Under the pieces are notes generated by a model, which saw only the letters and a list, made by a program, of their open reading frames with translations, did no database searches and was not told where the DNA came from. A stretch of DNA of 64,000 bases from Blastocystis hominis (lineage: Eukaryota > Sar > Bigyra > Opalinata > Blastocystidae), in the NCBI RefSeq assembly GCF_000151665.1, contig NW_013171849.1:920480-984479 (forward strand), read 5' to 3'. Positions 37,910-49,697 of this stretch are shown here, one piece after another (the first letter of the stretch is position 1; each line of letters starts with the position of its first letter). The position numbers were made by a program, and so were the translations under genes.

Positions 37910-40900
37910 TTTTGTAAGAATAGAAGATTATATATACACATAGATACAATGTGATTTATATAAATATACGCAAATAACGTCCGCAATATGAGCAACAAAT
38001 GCTATAATATGGTTGGACATGTAATAGGCTGAGCTGATACACCAATTAACCGCAGTGGTATGAATCTTAAGATCAGGAGTCGAATAGGTGATTCTGTTTG
38101 GAATTCTCATCAGGAGTAATTAGGAATAGTTATAAGCAAGAAATAATAGCTGTGTTTGGATGACCGATGGAAGAATATATAAAGACGTATGTTATTGACC
38201 TTGCATGAGAAGTCATGAATTACACAGCTTGGCATTTCACGCGTATATACCTAGTATCAATTATTAAAGCGAATTTTAAAACAATTTCTCAAAGAGCGAT
38301 TTAGTTGATTATGAATCGTCCAACTTGCCTGTGAATACTAAATAATGATGGAGTAGTGAATAAGATTTTCTCAACATATTTGAAAATAGAGCCAATGTAA
38401 TTCTTGCCATTCATGTGTTTCCTTTTGTGATAATAGGTTGAATATAGGTAAAAAAGCCATATTATATTCAAGCTAGAATAAAAAGGGCGAATTAATAATG
38501 GTTGATGAGGTTGCTTATACTTGGTATGTATTGTAAATGGCTAAAGCAATCTAAACTGTATGAAGCAGGAACTAAGATGAAAATAGCCTTCTGATGGAAT
38601 GCCATAGGAAAAACCTAAAGTTTGGTGCTATTTTCTACTACCATATACATATATTATTATTCATTGCTGACACATATCGTGTATATAGAATAATATTGAT
38701 GTTTGTCTTTATTCTTATTTTTATCTTGATATGAACTTCAAATGTATCTACACTATGTATCTTCTTACAAGGGATAAAATAAAAAAACTGATTGAAGTAG
38801 AATTGTGACAAACTCCTTTGAGATTGCGTTTTCATTCTTCATGTTCATTTCGTTAATTCTTGACTTGTATCAAATCTAGAGATTGTAGGAAATGTAAAAA
38901 GCATAAAAACAAGGATGGGTCAATGAAGAGAGCGGGAACGCTTTATCTGTCTGCATCTAAATTAAGGCTTGCATTCATGATGGTTCAAATCGCTGTTTCG
39001 GATGAACCGAGTCCTGGCCACTCTTATTCAAAAGGTGTTTATAGCATCAAGTCGTTTCATGACAGGTGAATCTTTACAATGATTATGCGATTGATAAAAT
39101 CAGAAAGAAAGAAAGATAGATAGATAGATAAATAGATGCGATGAATGAAAAGCGACAATCGAAATTGGAGCTTTATCATGTGTTTCAAACACAGAAAACA
39201 ATCAGAAATGAGTGAGACGCCCTCCAATTGGACGGATTATCGTTTCTACACCCATATAATTCGATCCAAACCCGATCGACAGCAATAACTCATGATTCTC
39301 CACCACAAATTGTGAAAATTGTAGAAACTGGTTGTGTAGTTGGAGTACTCGCTACGCCAATCAAATGTGAAGAACTTGTTTAGATTTCTTAGTGAATCTT
39401 TTTCGAACCAAATGGTTAGCTATGTACACATGGATATATGGATTCCATTGAGTCCAAAATAACAGATAGTATGTGAGATAAAGAAAGAAGTGATTGCGAT
39501 GATTGACCTAGACTGGATGGATAAGATAAAGTTGCAGGAGATCAACTGTTAAATAGAACGATGTAAATAAGGTAAATGGCTGTGTACCCCAGTAGAAAGT
39601 TGGATTATTGCGGGTGTAGTGTGAAACGAAACGAAACAAAACGTAACGAAACGAAATGAATATGATGTGAACTGTGAACTGTGATTATGATATATGATAT
39701 ATGTGATGTACTATTAGGACTGTTGAGTAGTGAGGATTATTAGTAAAATGGTATTACAGTGGTTGCAACAAGTGAAGGCGATTAAAATAATGGACTAAGA
39801 GCGTCCTGGATTGAATGGGAACATGAATAACGATAGGACGAAGACTGAAATAGAAACTAATTATGATTAATTGTATACAAAATAAAAAAAACAAAAGGAA
39901 AGCAAAAGATATCAAAAGATATGTTTGAACAAAGGCGGTCAGGACTAGGAAGCAAAACGTTCAACAAATAGCAATAAAAATAACATTAAGGTATTTTGAC
40001 ATATCCAGAATTGTAACTCCGATGTATATTGTTATCGATATCTTCTTCTTATTTTTTGGATTGATAATCTTAACAGCCTGTAGATTTGTATCACATAATC
40101 ACTGTTTACATTTAAGAAAAACAAAATTAAAATTTAGAATGATATCTTATTGTGATCTTTTCCGTAAACAAATTAAATCCTTTATCGCCGAAAGTTTAAA
40201 TTAGCCATTTTTAATATTCGCTACAAAAAAGAATCGCTATTTGTATATAAATGAGTGATTTTTTGTTCTTATTTCAAAAAATATACCCACATGTTCAATA
40301 ATGAATTGTACTTGTCTAAATATAATTAAACATTATAATGAAACAATATTACTCTTCACCCAAGGTGTTGACTAAGTTGCAACATCGTATAAAGCAAAAA
40401 TCATGCTTCTTAGGTAATATACAAAACCTAGTTTTATAATTAGCCATTTCTTTTCAATCATATCACCAATATCAAAACACTAACACATTGCTTATTTGAA
40501 TCAGTATAGCGCTATTCTTATGTAAATACAAAATGAATATTGATATTACGATTAAGTAATGTCATTACTACAATATCACATTCTGAATTAAATCCTTCTT
40601 AGTTATATGTATCCGATAACTACATTAGGATTATCTACTGAAGTTAGCCAAGAATTCACTTCTATTTGCATAAAATTAACATTTTGATAAAACATCATTC
40701 TATTTTTTCTCATATTAGTTATCTATATCAAGACAATCGATAGATTCAATCTCATCATCCATTTCTGAATATCGAATAGAGACTATAATTATTATTCTAT
40801 TTGGATCGTTGTTATTCTCCAAATATGGAATCTATATGTTTACGATTTCAATTTGTCTTTTAGTATCAAAATAAAAAGAATAATTAGTGTAATATCAACA

Positions 40901-42027
40901 TTATTATCTTATAATTACCTGTATATACAAAGAAGAAATATGCAGCTTAACAAGAAACCATTATTGCTATCATGCAAACCGTATTCTATTTTAAATGTAT
41001 ATTTTATGGTTATGATTAACATAGTCATAGTAATTCTCGAGGCGAGACTAAACTACAACATATTCATATGCTATATTGTCATATTCACAGATATAATTTT
41101 GTATTAAGATGAAATATAATTCGTCGTATTACGATCAATCTTTTTTTGTCAGAGCGTAAACAATTCTATCTATTATATTAAATATAATGTTTTTTGTATC
41201 AGAATTGTAATCATTTTGAAACTCTTTCGAATAATAATGGTTCATTTGGCTTAAAGCCTTTTAAAATAAAATGATCTGTAACCGAAGGCAAATCAATTAG
41301 GTCATTTCTATTCTTTTTGAAGTACATTTAAATTGACAAAATGAGAAAACATAAATGAATGTTATAATAATCTTATGGCCATTTCAATTTACACAAGGAT
41401 AGACATGAGCGATCATTCAAAGTACTAACTTCGAGTTGACACAGAAGTAGATATGAGGTTATTCAAAAACAGTATCTATTTTTTAGTAGTTAAAAGAAAA
41501 AGTGCCAATGCCTACCTTTCATTAAAAGGTATGTAAATAAGATCCAGAGAATAGGAGAGAAAACAAGCTTTTTTGGATAATACTATACAAAACAAAAACA
41601 AATCAAAATAATATTGTACTTATTCCTAATTACAATTAATTATTGGATGTTATATCGGGATAATTCGTGCGTGATAAGTGTAATAGGAAAGTAAATTATA
41701 GTATATATATTAATATTATACTCACAAATAACGTGACAAAACTCTATATCACATTTGTGTATTCTCGTTGATAGATTTCGGTGTTACAGGAGCATAAATA
41801 ATCTTTTTTAACAGTCCTTTTATTCATATTCATATTTTATGCATTTTCATCAATCACGAAGTCTACATATGTATTACTTGCGGAATACAGGTATGGAATA
41901 CCACACATTTCTACCTGTCATTCTTAATAATACTTATTTTCTGATTAAAACACTGGAATTTGCAAGTTAATTTCCAGGAAATTTCCCTCGAAGAATGGTA
42001 TTCCTTAGAATAATAAATATTAAGAAG
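37910..42027. other. Long AT-rich intergenic region, no convincing gene
   Basis: About 4.1 kb. Short open frames at 40022-40204 and 40853-41107 have AT-driven composition and no recognisable features. One slightly more GC-rich stretch, 38890-39064 (frame SDEPSPGHSYSKGVYSIKSF), might be a gene fragment. Before the mobile element inserted, the right end of this region would have been the upstream DNA of the ABC transporter now at 63.5 kb. No tRNA or rRNA seen. Confidence 0.5.
39626..39656 (+). repeat. Short GAAAC-type repeat
   Basis: About six imperfect GAAAC/GAAAT units (ACGAAACGAAACAAAACGTA...) in intergenic DNA. Too short and impure to be telomeric; noted only as a simple repeat. A (GATA)n tract lies at 39114-39136. 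Confidence 0.6.
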
Positions 42028-42033
42028 TTCATA
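42028..42033. repeat. Left target-site duplication TTCATA
   Basis: TTCATA directly before the left terminus AGTAGTAGG. The same six bases follow the right terminus CCTACTACT at 63518-63523. Six-base target duplications are typical of Polintons/Mavericks. Confidence 0.9.
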
Positions 42034-42280
42034 AGTAGTAGGAAAATGGCGCATAAAGCGCGAAAATTTTTTCGGCCTTTTTTCTGCCATTTTTTTTCCT
42101 GACCTCCTTTTTTCTACCTGGTCACCTCGAGTACCATGGCGCATAAAGCGCGAAAATTTTTTCGGCCTTTTTTCTGCCATTTTTTTCCTGGCCTCCTTTT
42201 TTCAACCTGGCAACCTTGATGGCCATGGCGCATAAAGCGCGAATAATTTTTCGGCCCTTTTTCTGCCAATGTGGTAATTG
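42034..42280. repeat. Left terminal inverted repeat (247 bp)
   Basis: The first 60 or so bases (AGTAGTAGGAAAATGGCGCA on) match the reverse complement of the right end. Compared with the right copy it has an extra internal block at about 42130-42205, a second copy of the CATGGCGCATAAAGCGCGAA / TTTCGGCC / TTTCTGCC module. The inner limit is the shared CCAATGTGGTAATT. Confidence 0.9.
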
Positions 42281-42318
42281 GGGGAGCTTTGCTCCCCCGG
42301 GGAAGCTTCGCTTCCCCC
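42280..42318. repeat. GGG-CCC hairpin pair, locus 1
   Basis: Two joined hairpins next to the left TIR, beyond the 3' end of PolB: GGGGGAGC around a TTT loop, then GGGGAAGC around a TTC loop. Confidence 0.9.
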
Positions 42319-42374
42319 ATTGTCTGCCCTTTATACACTGTTTGATAAAGAAAACAAAGTAAAAAACTTCTCCT

Positions 42375-45300
42375 TTACATGTCCTTCAATCGGTAATGTC
42401 CAAACGCAAGTGTGTGCACGTTGTCGTCCAAGATCCAACGTTTGTTATCCGTGCAAGTCATAAGGGTCTTGGTCTGCTCCTTCGTGCTGATATCGAAGGC
42501 CTGGTTGTTGATACGCTTGAAACTGCCTTCGATCACTGCATCTTCCTTCTTCTCTGCCTCAAGTACACGCTTGTACAATTCGATGTTCTTCACGCTCATC
42601 CTCTCACCGTCAATCACGACGTTGCGAGGTACTCCCTTCGCTGCATTGTGTATCACTTGCTTCTCATCAACCAAGCAGTACATCTTCGGTCTAAGTCCAA
42701 CGAACTCCGTGATGGATGTCCGTTGTGCTCGTCCTTGAAGATAGGACCAGGCAACTTCTTGTTGAAATTGAGGAACGAGTCCAATGAAGGGAACTTGCTC
42801 TTGTCCACTTCGTGATCGTAATACTTCACGAGTTCTCCATAGAAGTAGCTAGTGTTATCCAATTCCGAGAAGTCGAATGATTTGTACATGTCACACATCT
42901 TGTGAACGATGTTAGTGCGATCGTGCAGTTGCACGATGAGCGAATCCGTGTCCTGTCCCAACAACTCCACGGTGTCGAATGTCGTCTTGAGCACGTTGTA
43001 GTAGAAATCGTATATGATGTGTTTGGACATGTCGAGAATGGCGAACCCGATGAAGAATGGCTTCTCCACCCTGCGCACCGGTGTGTTCAGCTTGATACCG
43101 ATGAGATTCTCGGAATACATGGTTGTCCCAGCGATCATATCGTACCCATGCTTCTGAATGATGGCTTCACGTTCATTCCACGTGTTAGCGAACTTCACTT
43201 TCATCCGTTTCAACCCAGTCTCAACGAATTTGCCATAGGTTGAGTTTGCTAACAGCTTATACAGGTTCTTCTCCACAGTGGTCTTGGACTTGGCTCGTTT
43301 CTCACTCAGCATGTTCACGTACTCGAAGATAAATGGTGCCTGCTTGAATCGAATGAGGTGGTGAATGTGTGTGACACGATATCCCTGTTGAATGCCCAGT
43401 TGCAACAGTGAGTAATGCACGAGATACTTTCGACGAGGCACAAGATCACAGATGAGCTTCGGTGTATTCACCTCTTTCACTTTGTCCACAATGTCGTTCT
43501 TCTCTGCGTACTTCTTGATTCCATCAGAGTACATACCCGCCTTCTGTACGGGGAAGAATGGCAGGTCATTGAACTTGTCGTGCAGCTCCACTGGTGCCTC
43601 GATATCACACTCGACGAAGAATCCATACTTGCCGAACGTCTTGAGTGATTGCACCCACCCATTCGGGTCACGATTGATCCTCTCCATCACTTCTCGTCGC
43701 TCAGGTACACCCACCAACTCATAAGGCATCATTCGATGCATGGCTCCACCGTACAGGTTGTTGGCGTCCAGGTAGTAGATGCCTTGGGACGACGTTGCTT
43801 GCTCCTTGTTGTCAATGTCAACCTTGGCATGCCGTTTCACGATCTGTGTGATTCCTCCTCGTAGGTTCTTCAACAATCGCATGAAGTCATCGATATCATT
43901 TGTCTCCATCAATCGAATGCCCTTGCTCTCATAGAATTCACCCATGCGATTCAAGAACACTTTCACCAGTTGTTTCTCGGCGAGTCCCTCGTTGGCGTTG
44001 ATGCGCATGATGTACTGAGCCCATTTCCTTGCGAGGGTCATGAGGCTACTCTCACTATGATCGCCCTCCATTGTCACCTTCAAGAAGAGCGAATAGGCCA
44101 TTTGTGGTGCTGTGATGTAATGCATTGGATCAACACCGAATGCATTCAGTGTGGTAACGCGGAAGTGTTCGAATGCATCGGCCATGAGAGTCACATCGAG
44201 TACATTGTACAATTCGTAGTATTCACCCCATGTCTTGATATCGAAGGTCTTCCACAGCTTCACCATGTGATCATATTCGTCTTGTGGCATCATCTCACCC
44301 TTCATATCATCAATGCATTGCTCGCGAGAAGGAATGACGGTATTGTTCAATGACTCGTACGACTTGATGAGACTGTAGAACATGGGTTCTTTCCGTGTCA
44401 ACAGATCGATGTATTTATCATCCCATTGCTTGCCTCGAGACTCACAGTACTTGCGTAGTTGTTGTTTGGTGTGCACATAGAGGTCCAAGTTACCTCCAAG
44501 TGTCTGTGCCACAATGGAACGCAGTGGACTGCTGATGAGCTTCAACGAGTCCTTGAATTGAATGCCATTGTACTCGATCTGCATCTCCTTGTCTTCAGTG
44601 GTTGGAATGACTTCGAGATTCCCGCCAGGCATCGTCGCGATGAGCTTCATGATGAATGTGAAATCATAGTGCGATCCATTGTGAAAGTAAACTGGCAGAC
44701 GATAGTTCTTCTTGTTGAATGAGAGTTGTAGGTTACACTTGGTGCAACAGGTGCAGATGTACTGTCCGGCTTCGAAGTGGCGTACTTCTCCCTTTCCTGT
44801 AGTGTATTCACCTGCCACATGTGCGTGATGACGTACCTTGTCGTCCTCCAGTTTCTTGCGACAGAAGGGACACACGGTTGTTGCACGAAAGTCCTTCTCG
44901 ATGCTCGGAGAGTTCTCGAGGGGTAATTCATCGAATAGATATGTTTTCACACTCCCTTGCAATTGCACGAGATAGTCCATGAAAGGACGAAGCTCTTCTT
45001 CGCTCTCGTGTGGTGCATGGAAGACTCGCAGTTGGGTATCAATGGCAGGAATACGTGACACGGCTAGACAGGATAACATGATCGGCTTGTGTCTGTTCTT
45101 CTCATCAATGGCCGACTCGAAGTCAGCATACACGACGACCGGTGCTGGCATTTCATATCGCTGGTTCGTGAATCGCAACCGAGTCTCCTCGTTCGATAAC
45201 TCGTATTCCTCACTCTCATTGACGAGTTCACGATGTGTTTGTACTTCGTGAGCATGAACGGCTTTACGAGATCCGAAGAAGTCGTCACAGAACCTGCACT

Positions 45301-46801
45301 TCACGTTTCTCGTTGTATGTCTATTCTTTGCATCACTTCGTCGCATCATACGATGCTTGAAGTCGTTCAAGTCCTTGATGTACAAGAAGTGCTTTGGAGT
45401 GCCCTCAGGTAGATTCAAGTCGTTCAAGATGCAGAGGGAGAGAGGGGAACGTGATTTCTCCTTACCTTTGTACACGACATCGCATGTGAATAAATCGAAT
45501 TGTTCCTTCGTCTTATCGGTGTATCCAGGCAAGAGTGTGACCTCGAATACGTTGAGCGATACTTTCAACAATGCCTCCAATGCGGCGAATTTCTCTTCAC
45601 TTGCATCGAAGGGTGCATTGTCACGAATGCCCATCGTCTCCTCCACTTCGTGAATGGTCACTCCGAACACCTTGTTCTTCTCAGGGTGCTTCCACCACTT
45701 GTTGTACACGGTTGCATCGCCAATCTTGCAATTCGCGACGATCTTGTGCCCACCTTCACTGGCCAGAATGAGACACCGCTGCAGGCACCGGTTGTCATCG
45801 AAATCCGGGTTGAGCGCTGTGCGTCCGATGACGTACGGTGTGTGCTGCTTGTACCCCACGAATGTACGTAGTGGGAACATCTCAATGTGGAAGCCGATCC
45901 AACCATGGTACTCGAACCCACTTCCCTCTGTCTCCTGTTCTTCCACAGCATTTTTGTACCATTTCAGGTACTCCTCGATCCACTCATCGATGCGATCTCG
46001 TCGAACGATGCGGAGGTGTCCCAATCGATCATCGGTGAGGTTGAGGATCTTGGGATCTCCGTCATGTGTCAACATGAGGTTGTATGCCATGATGGTGATG
46101 AAGCACTGATTGTATTCACGCATACCATTGAGGATGTACTTCTTCAAGACTTCATTGAATTCATTTGTCTCATCGAATATGAGATTGATCGGTTCCACTT
46201 CCTCATCGCTCTTCTCACCCGGTAGTCGAACCCACAACCTGTTGTCAAAATCGTTGTTGAGGCGAAAGTCCTTCTTGGTTCGTTTCTCTTTCACCCACTC
46301 CTTGTACATGTCTCCTTGTACGGTATGATAGTACGTGAGTGCATACCCGAGAGTTGAATCGATCACATCACTCAATCGTCCCTGTGATACCTTGCGATCG
46401 AATCGTTCGTATGCCTTATTACGTCTCATTTCACGTCTCTTCTCCACGGTGTTCAGGTAAGCGGGTAAGTGACGTTGTCGCTTCTCACCGAACTTGTGCC
46501 CATCCCACTCGTACTGGTTGTAGAGGTCATTCCATGCCTCGCTTCCTACGTACACGTGCTTTCCCTCGATGGCAGGGTTTGCTACTCGCTTACGACGTGT
46601 TGCCTGTGCTTTCGGTGTTGCTAGTTTCTTCCCGAATATCTTGTTCGACACATAGGCTCTCGTGTCAGGCATGGTCTGATCGGTGAACGTATCACCGACC
46701 CTGTAGTACTTGGCAGCCAATCGTTTCCAGGTCGGTCCACCGATTTTGATTTGTTTTCCTGTTTCAGGGTTGATAGTATATCCTTCGCGTTGTGAATCCA
46801 T
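42375..46801 (-). CDS. Protein-primed DNA polymerase B (Polinton PolB), frameshifted near the 3' end
   Basis: Replicates the element from terminal-protein primers. The upstream frame (46801-42653, 1382 residues) has two adaptor-like modules (INPETGKQIKIGG...), a C2H2 finger (CRFCDDFFGSRKAVHAHEVQTH), exonuclease I VVVYADFESA, a Cys/His zinc region, exonuclease II-like FHNGSHYDFTFI, exonuclease III NVLDVTLMADAF, then polymerase motifs A (YLDANNLYGGAM), B (KLLANSTYGKF) and C (GQDTDSLIV). The conserved thumb motif EFVGLRPKMY lies in the -1 frame from about 42713 on, and that frame continues to a TAA at 42375. One missing base near 42713 explains this. If real it removes the last 100 or so residues. 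No introns. Confidence 0.92.
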
Positions 46802-46878
46802 TTATATAAGGGTCACAAAATCTTTAAGTGGTGATACACGTGTGACCAAAGTGAAATAGTTAGGAGCTTGGCTTACTC

Positions 46879-47307
46879 CTAGAATGGGAAAATGGCATGA
46901 CCATCCGTATCGTACTCGAATTCATCGATGTCGTAGAACTCGGATTCCGATGAATCAGAATCACTAGAATTGGGGTCAGCGAATGCAATGCTAATGTCTG
47001 GATCATTATCGTATGCCTCAGCTTCTTCTTTGGTCATTTTCACCCATTGTCCTTTTACGCGTCTGTAGTTGTCATGGAGTAACTCGTAGTATGCTGTGCC
47101 ACCAATAATCATGGAGCGATTGCTGGGAGAAAGAATTCTCGACTTGGGAACATATTTCGTCGTATCTGGTGGTAAAGGTGTATCGTACAAGCGATTCAAT
47201 TTCTCGTCGTACTTGTATCCACGCTTGAGAAGGTTCCAGAAGCGAACTCCGTTGATTTGGATTTCTCGGCCAGTATTGGGATTCAAAGTGTGAGTAGGTC
47301 TATTCAT
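46879..47307 (-). CDS. Small protein with two adaptor-like modules and acidic tail
   Basis: 142 residues directly upstream of PolB on the same strand (77-bp gap). It starts with HTLNPNTGREIQINGVRFW and has a second copy SPSNRSMIIGGTAYYELL, the same pair of modules that opens PolB. The pattern NPxTGxxIxxGGxxWxxL resembles the two-cysteine adaptor domain of large DNA viruses, but without the cysteines. The C terminus is acidic (DSDSSESEFYDIDEFEYD). It may bind PolB or the terminal protein; unproven. No terminal-protein-like domain is obvious elsewhere. Confidence 0.6.
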   Translation of the reverse strand: MNRPTHTLNPNTGREIQINGVRFWNLLKRGYKYDEKLNRLYDTPLPPDTTKYVPKSRILSPSNRSMIIGGTAYYELLHDNYRRVKGQWVKMTKEEAEAYDNDPDISIAFADPNSSDSDSSESEFYDIDEFEYDTDGHAIFPF

Positions 47308-47359
47308 TTATATATTTATATATTTATATTTTCTCTTTTAACCCTAGATGCTTCCCTAA

Positions 47360-47869
47360 ATGAAGTACAAGAAAACAGAGAACAACACATGGTCTTCCCT
47401 GGTACGCACTTGTGAGGACGAGAATATCGAACTCGCCGACATCATCATTCACACCAAGTATCCGATCAATTCCGAGCGTCTATTCGGCTTCAGTGTTTGC
47501 ACCCCGCAAGCAAATGTGAACTGTGGTTTGATCTTGCACGACTATGATTGCATCGAGATGACATTGGATGAAACTCGTCCACCTTTGTTTACCGAGGATG
47601 AATGGGAGTATCTATTGCCTCAATTGAAATCCAACGGTTTGCTCGGTGTGCCTCTGAACGTGTTCTGTAGGACGTATGACACACAGCCTTATGTCGTACC
47701 TGTGGTAACCGAGAATCGTGCTGTTTACTTCTTCTCCAACTACTATGTTCGCGTGGTCTTCAAGGTGGTGGATGATGAAGTGCCTCCCGAGTTGTCCGAT
47801 CTGTTCATCGATGATGGTGCGTGTCTGAAGGGTGTGTACGTTCGTGCATATCAAAGACAAAGTAAATAA
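47360..47869 (+). CDS. Polinton protein of unknown function, 169 residues
   Basis: Intact frame from ATG 47360, divergent from the adaptor-like gene (52-bp gap). Soluble, mixed alpha/beta, slightly acidic; motifs such as LFGFSVCTPQANVNCGLIL and YDTQPYVVPVVTENRAVYFF are unfamiliar. The gene ends 9 bp before the next start, so the two may be expressed together. I cannot assign a function. Confidence 0.55.
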   Translation: MKYKKTENNTWSSLVRTCEDENIELADIIIHTKYPINSERLFGFSVCTPQANVNCGLILHDYDCIEMTLDETRPPLFTEDEWEYLLPQLKSNGLLGVPLNVFCRTYDTQPYVVPVVTENRAVYFFSNYYVRVVFKVVDDEVPPELSDLFIDDGACLKGVYVRAYQRQSK

Positions 47870-47878
47870 AAAAGTAAA

Positions 47879-48472
47879 ATGTCGTACATTTTCAGCAGCA
47901 ATGGAAACAACTACACGTTCAAGAAGCTCGACAACATGCTCATCAACATGCCAGAGAAGGACGGTCATCATGTGCTAATTCGAGAGACAGTGGATGGCGT
48001 TCCTCAATACTCGTGGGGGAGTGCGGCTTGTATCGTGAAAGCGAACGAAGCATTTGTCTTCGAGTACACACCAGAGACGACCGAATCGTTCAATGGCGAA
48101 TGGGGTGGTGATGGTATGCCGCCTATGCCGTCCGGATCGTACCTGATAACCACGACTGTCATAACGTACCTTCCTGAAGACATGTTCAACGATTGCATGT
48201 CAATCGAATCGGTGGTTGAAAAGGGTTATCGAGTGCTAGTCACGTTTGACAACACGCCTATCCTAGACAGACCGTACATCGATACATTGAATAGTCTTGT
48301 GTCTCATACTGGTTATGCTGTTGTGAATATTGGGGGAAGCAACGCTTCCCCCTACAACTCTCCTGTCCTTCGTACGTATTCGAATCTTCCTCTCATGCTT
48401 CTAGGTGGTGTGAAGAGCATCACGATCGTTTTCGAACATCTTGGGGACGCTTCTTCTTCTGGTTCCTCGTAA
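47879..48472 (+). CDS. Polinton protein of unknown function, 197 residues (possible small capsid protein)
   Basis: Intact frame, 197 residues, beta-rich by eye (YLITTTVITYLP, GYAVVNIGG, SITIVFEHLG). Size and strand pattern would suit a single jelly-roll penton or minor capsid protein, but no hallmark is visible. One GGG-CCC hairpin (48332-48352) is embedded in frame. The 3' end overlaps the integrase gene's 3' end on the other strand by 53 bp. Confidence 0.5.
   Translation: MSYIFSSNGNNYTFKKLDNMLINMPEKDGHHVLIRETVDGVPQYSWGSAACIVKANEAFVFEYTPETTESFNGEWGGDGMPPMPSGSYLITTTVITYLPEDMFNDCMSIESVVEKGYRVLVTFDNTPILDRPYIDTLNSLVSHTGYAVVNIGGSNASPYNSPVLRTYSNLPLMLLGGVKSITIVFEHLGDASSSGSS
48332..48352. repeat. 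GGG-CCC hairpin, locus 2 (inside a CDS)
   Basis: Single hairpin with 9-bp arms GGGGGAAGC and loop AAC, in frame near the 3' end of the 197-residue gene (encodes GGSNASP). Confidence 0.9.
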
Positions 48473-49407
48473 TGGGTCGATGTGACCTTGCTGCATCTCG
48501 CAATGCATTGGGTTCCTTTCGACTCTTGGATCGCGTGACAGGCGGTGCTGGCTGTGGTTTGCATTTGCTCGCCAGGAGTTCCCAATGATAGCACTTCTGC
48601 TTGCTACCGCTTTCCATATTCTTCACTTCGTACATCAATGGCATGAATCGATCGTCAATGTCAACAACTTGATACAAGTCCTGAGACCATTTGCTAGTCA
48701 ATGATCGCTTTTCCAGAACGCGAGGTCTTCGTGTCACTCGAACATAATCACCCACATCGAATTGAGGTGTTGTGTCCTTCGCTGTCATGTTGGATGGTTC
48801 TGTCTTCTCCGTGTACAAGATGTTGTTGTTCCAAATGTCAGTGGGTGCATATCCGGTGTCTCTGTTCTTCCTTGCATTGTGTTCGACGAACGGCACCATC
48901 GATCAAGTCGAACCACACACCTTTCCATTGATTGAATGGAACCATGATGTCTTCCTTGATATCTCGAATTGCTCGTTCGGCTAGTACTGCTTTATTCGCT
49001 GAATCCATGTGATACATGGTGATGTCGTACTTGTCCAAGATGTTGGTACGAAAGATGGCATTGGTGAACTCGGTACCTCGATCAGAGCAAATATGCTTTG
49101 GTGGTCCGTATGTTTGAATGATATCCTTCATCGCATGCGTGACTTCTGTAGCACTCTTGCTTTTCAGTCGCCGAGCCATCAGGTATTTCGAATATCCATC
49201 AATGCATACAAGGACATACTTGTATCCACGATTCTTGTGGAATCCTGTACTCTTCTGTCTGCCCAACACTTCCTGAATCCATTTGTCTTGTTTGGAAGAG
49301 AAATCGATGAGATCGATGAAGTATATGTTTCTCTTGAATGAACTGATGATCACTCGAGTGGCACCTTTTCGCTTGGCTGGTTTCCTTAGTTCCTTGATTT
49401 CATTCAT
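48420..49407 (-). CDS. Retroviral-like (rve) integrase, split by a +1 frame break
   Basis: Inserts the element and makes the 6-bp target duplication. The first frame (49407-48838) holds the catalytic core: FIDLIDF and VLVCIDGYSKYL (first Asp), HICSDRGTEFTNAIF (second Asp), KAVLAERAIRDIK (Glu). At about 48895 the conserved continuation (VEHNARKNRDTGYAPTDIW) moves to another frame, which runs to 48420 with an SH3/chromo-like DNA-binding end (FDVGDYVRVTRR...YHWELLA) and a basic tail. One extra base explains the shift. An ATG at 48899 could alternatively start the second half separately. The N-terminal zinc-binding HHCC domain seems to be missing. Confidence 0.85.
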
Positions 49408-49409
49408 AA

Positions 49410-49649
49410 ATGAACCGCTTTATTCAATGGCTGAAAAGTGCATGGAAATGGATGAGTGGAAGGAAGAACCACAAACTGGTGGTTGTGATGGGACAGCGAA
49501 GCTGTCCCGGGGAGAGCGAAGCTCTCCCCATTGACTCGAAATGCAAGGACAGATGTCACTGTCTGTGCGTGTACAACGAGAAGAATGGATCCGATGACGA
49601 CAGTGGGAGTGATATATCGATCAGTCCGACAGAGATTAAAGTGAAATGA
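49410..49649 (+). CDS. Small Polinton protein, 79 residues
   Basis: Starts 2 bp from the integrase start on the other strand, so the two share one tiny promoter region. N-terminal amphipathic basic helix (MNRFIQWLKSAWKWMSGRK), then a hairpin pair in frame, a Cys cluster (CKDRCHCLC) and a Ser/Asp-rich tail. The helix might be membrane-active; no family recognised. It could also be non-coding. Confidence 0.4.
   Translation: MNRFIQWLKSAWKWMSGRKNHKLVVVMGQRSCPGESEALPIDSKCKDRCHCLCVYNEKNGSDDDSGSDISISPTEIKVK
49490..49529. repeat. GGG-CCC hairpin pair, locus 3 (inside a CDS)
   Basis: Arms GGGACAGC and GGGGAGAGC, both with GAA loops, back to back inside the 79-residue gene. Confidence 0.9.
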
Positions 49650-49697
49650 GGGATGCCTAAATAGATTTAAATAATGTAAACATAAATAGAAATACAA

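Noticed and set aside
39626-39656. GAAAC repeats as an internal telomere
   Set aside because: Only about six impure units and no extended array.
40022-41107. Two small ORFs in AT-rich DNA
   Set aside because: Composition fits chance (Ile/Phe/Tyr/Lys-rich); no introns, motifs or 3' signal nearby.
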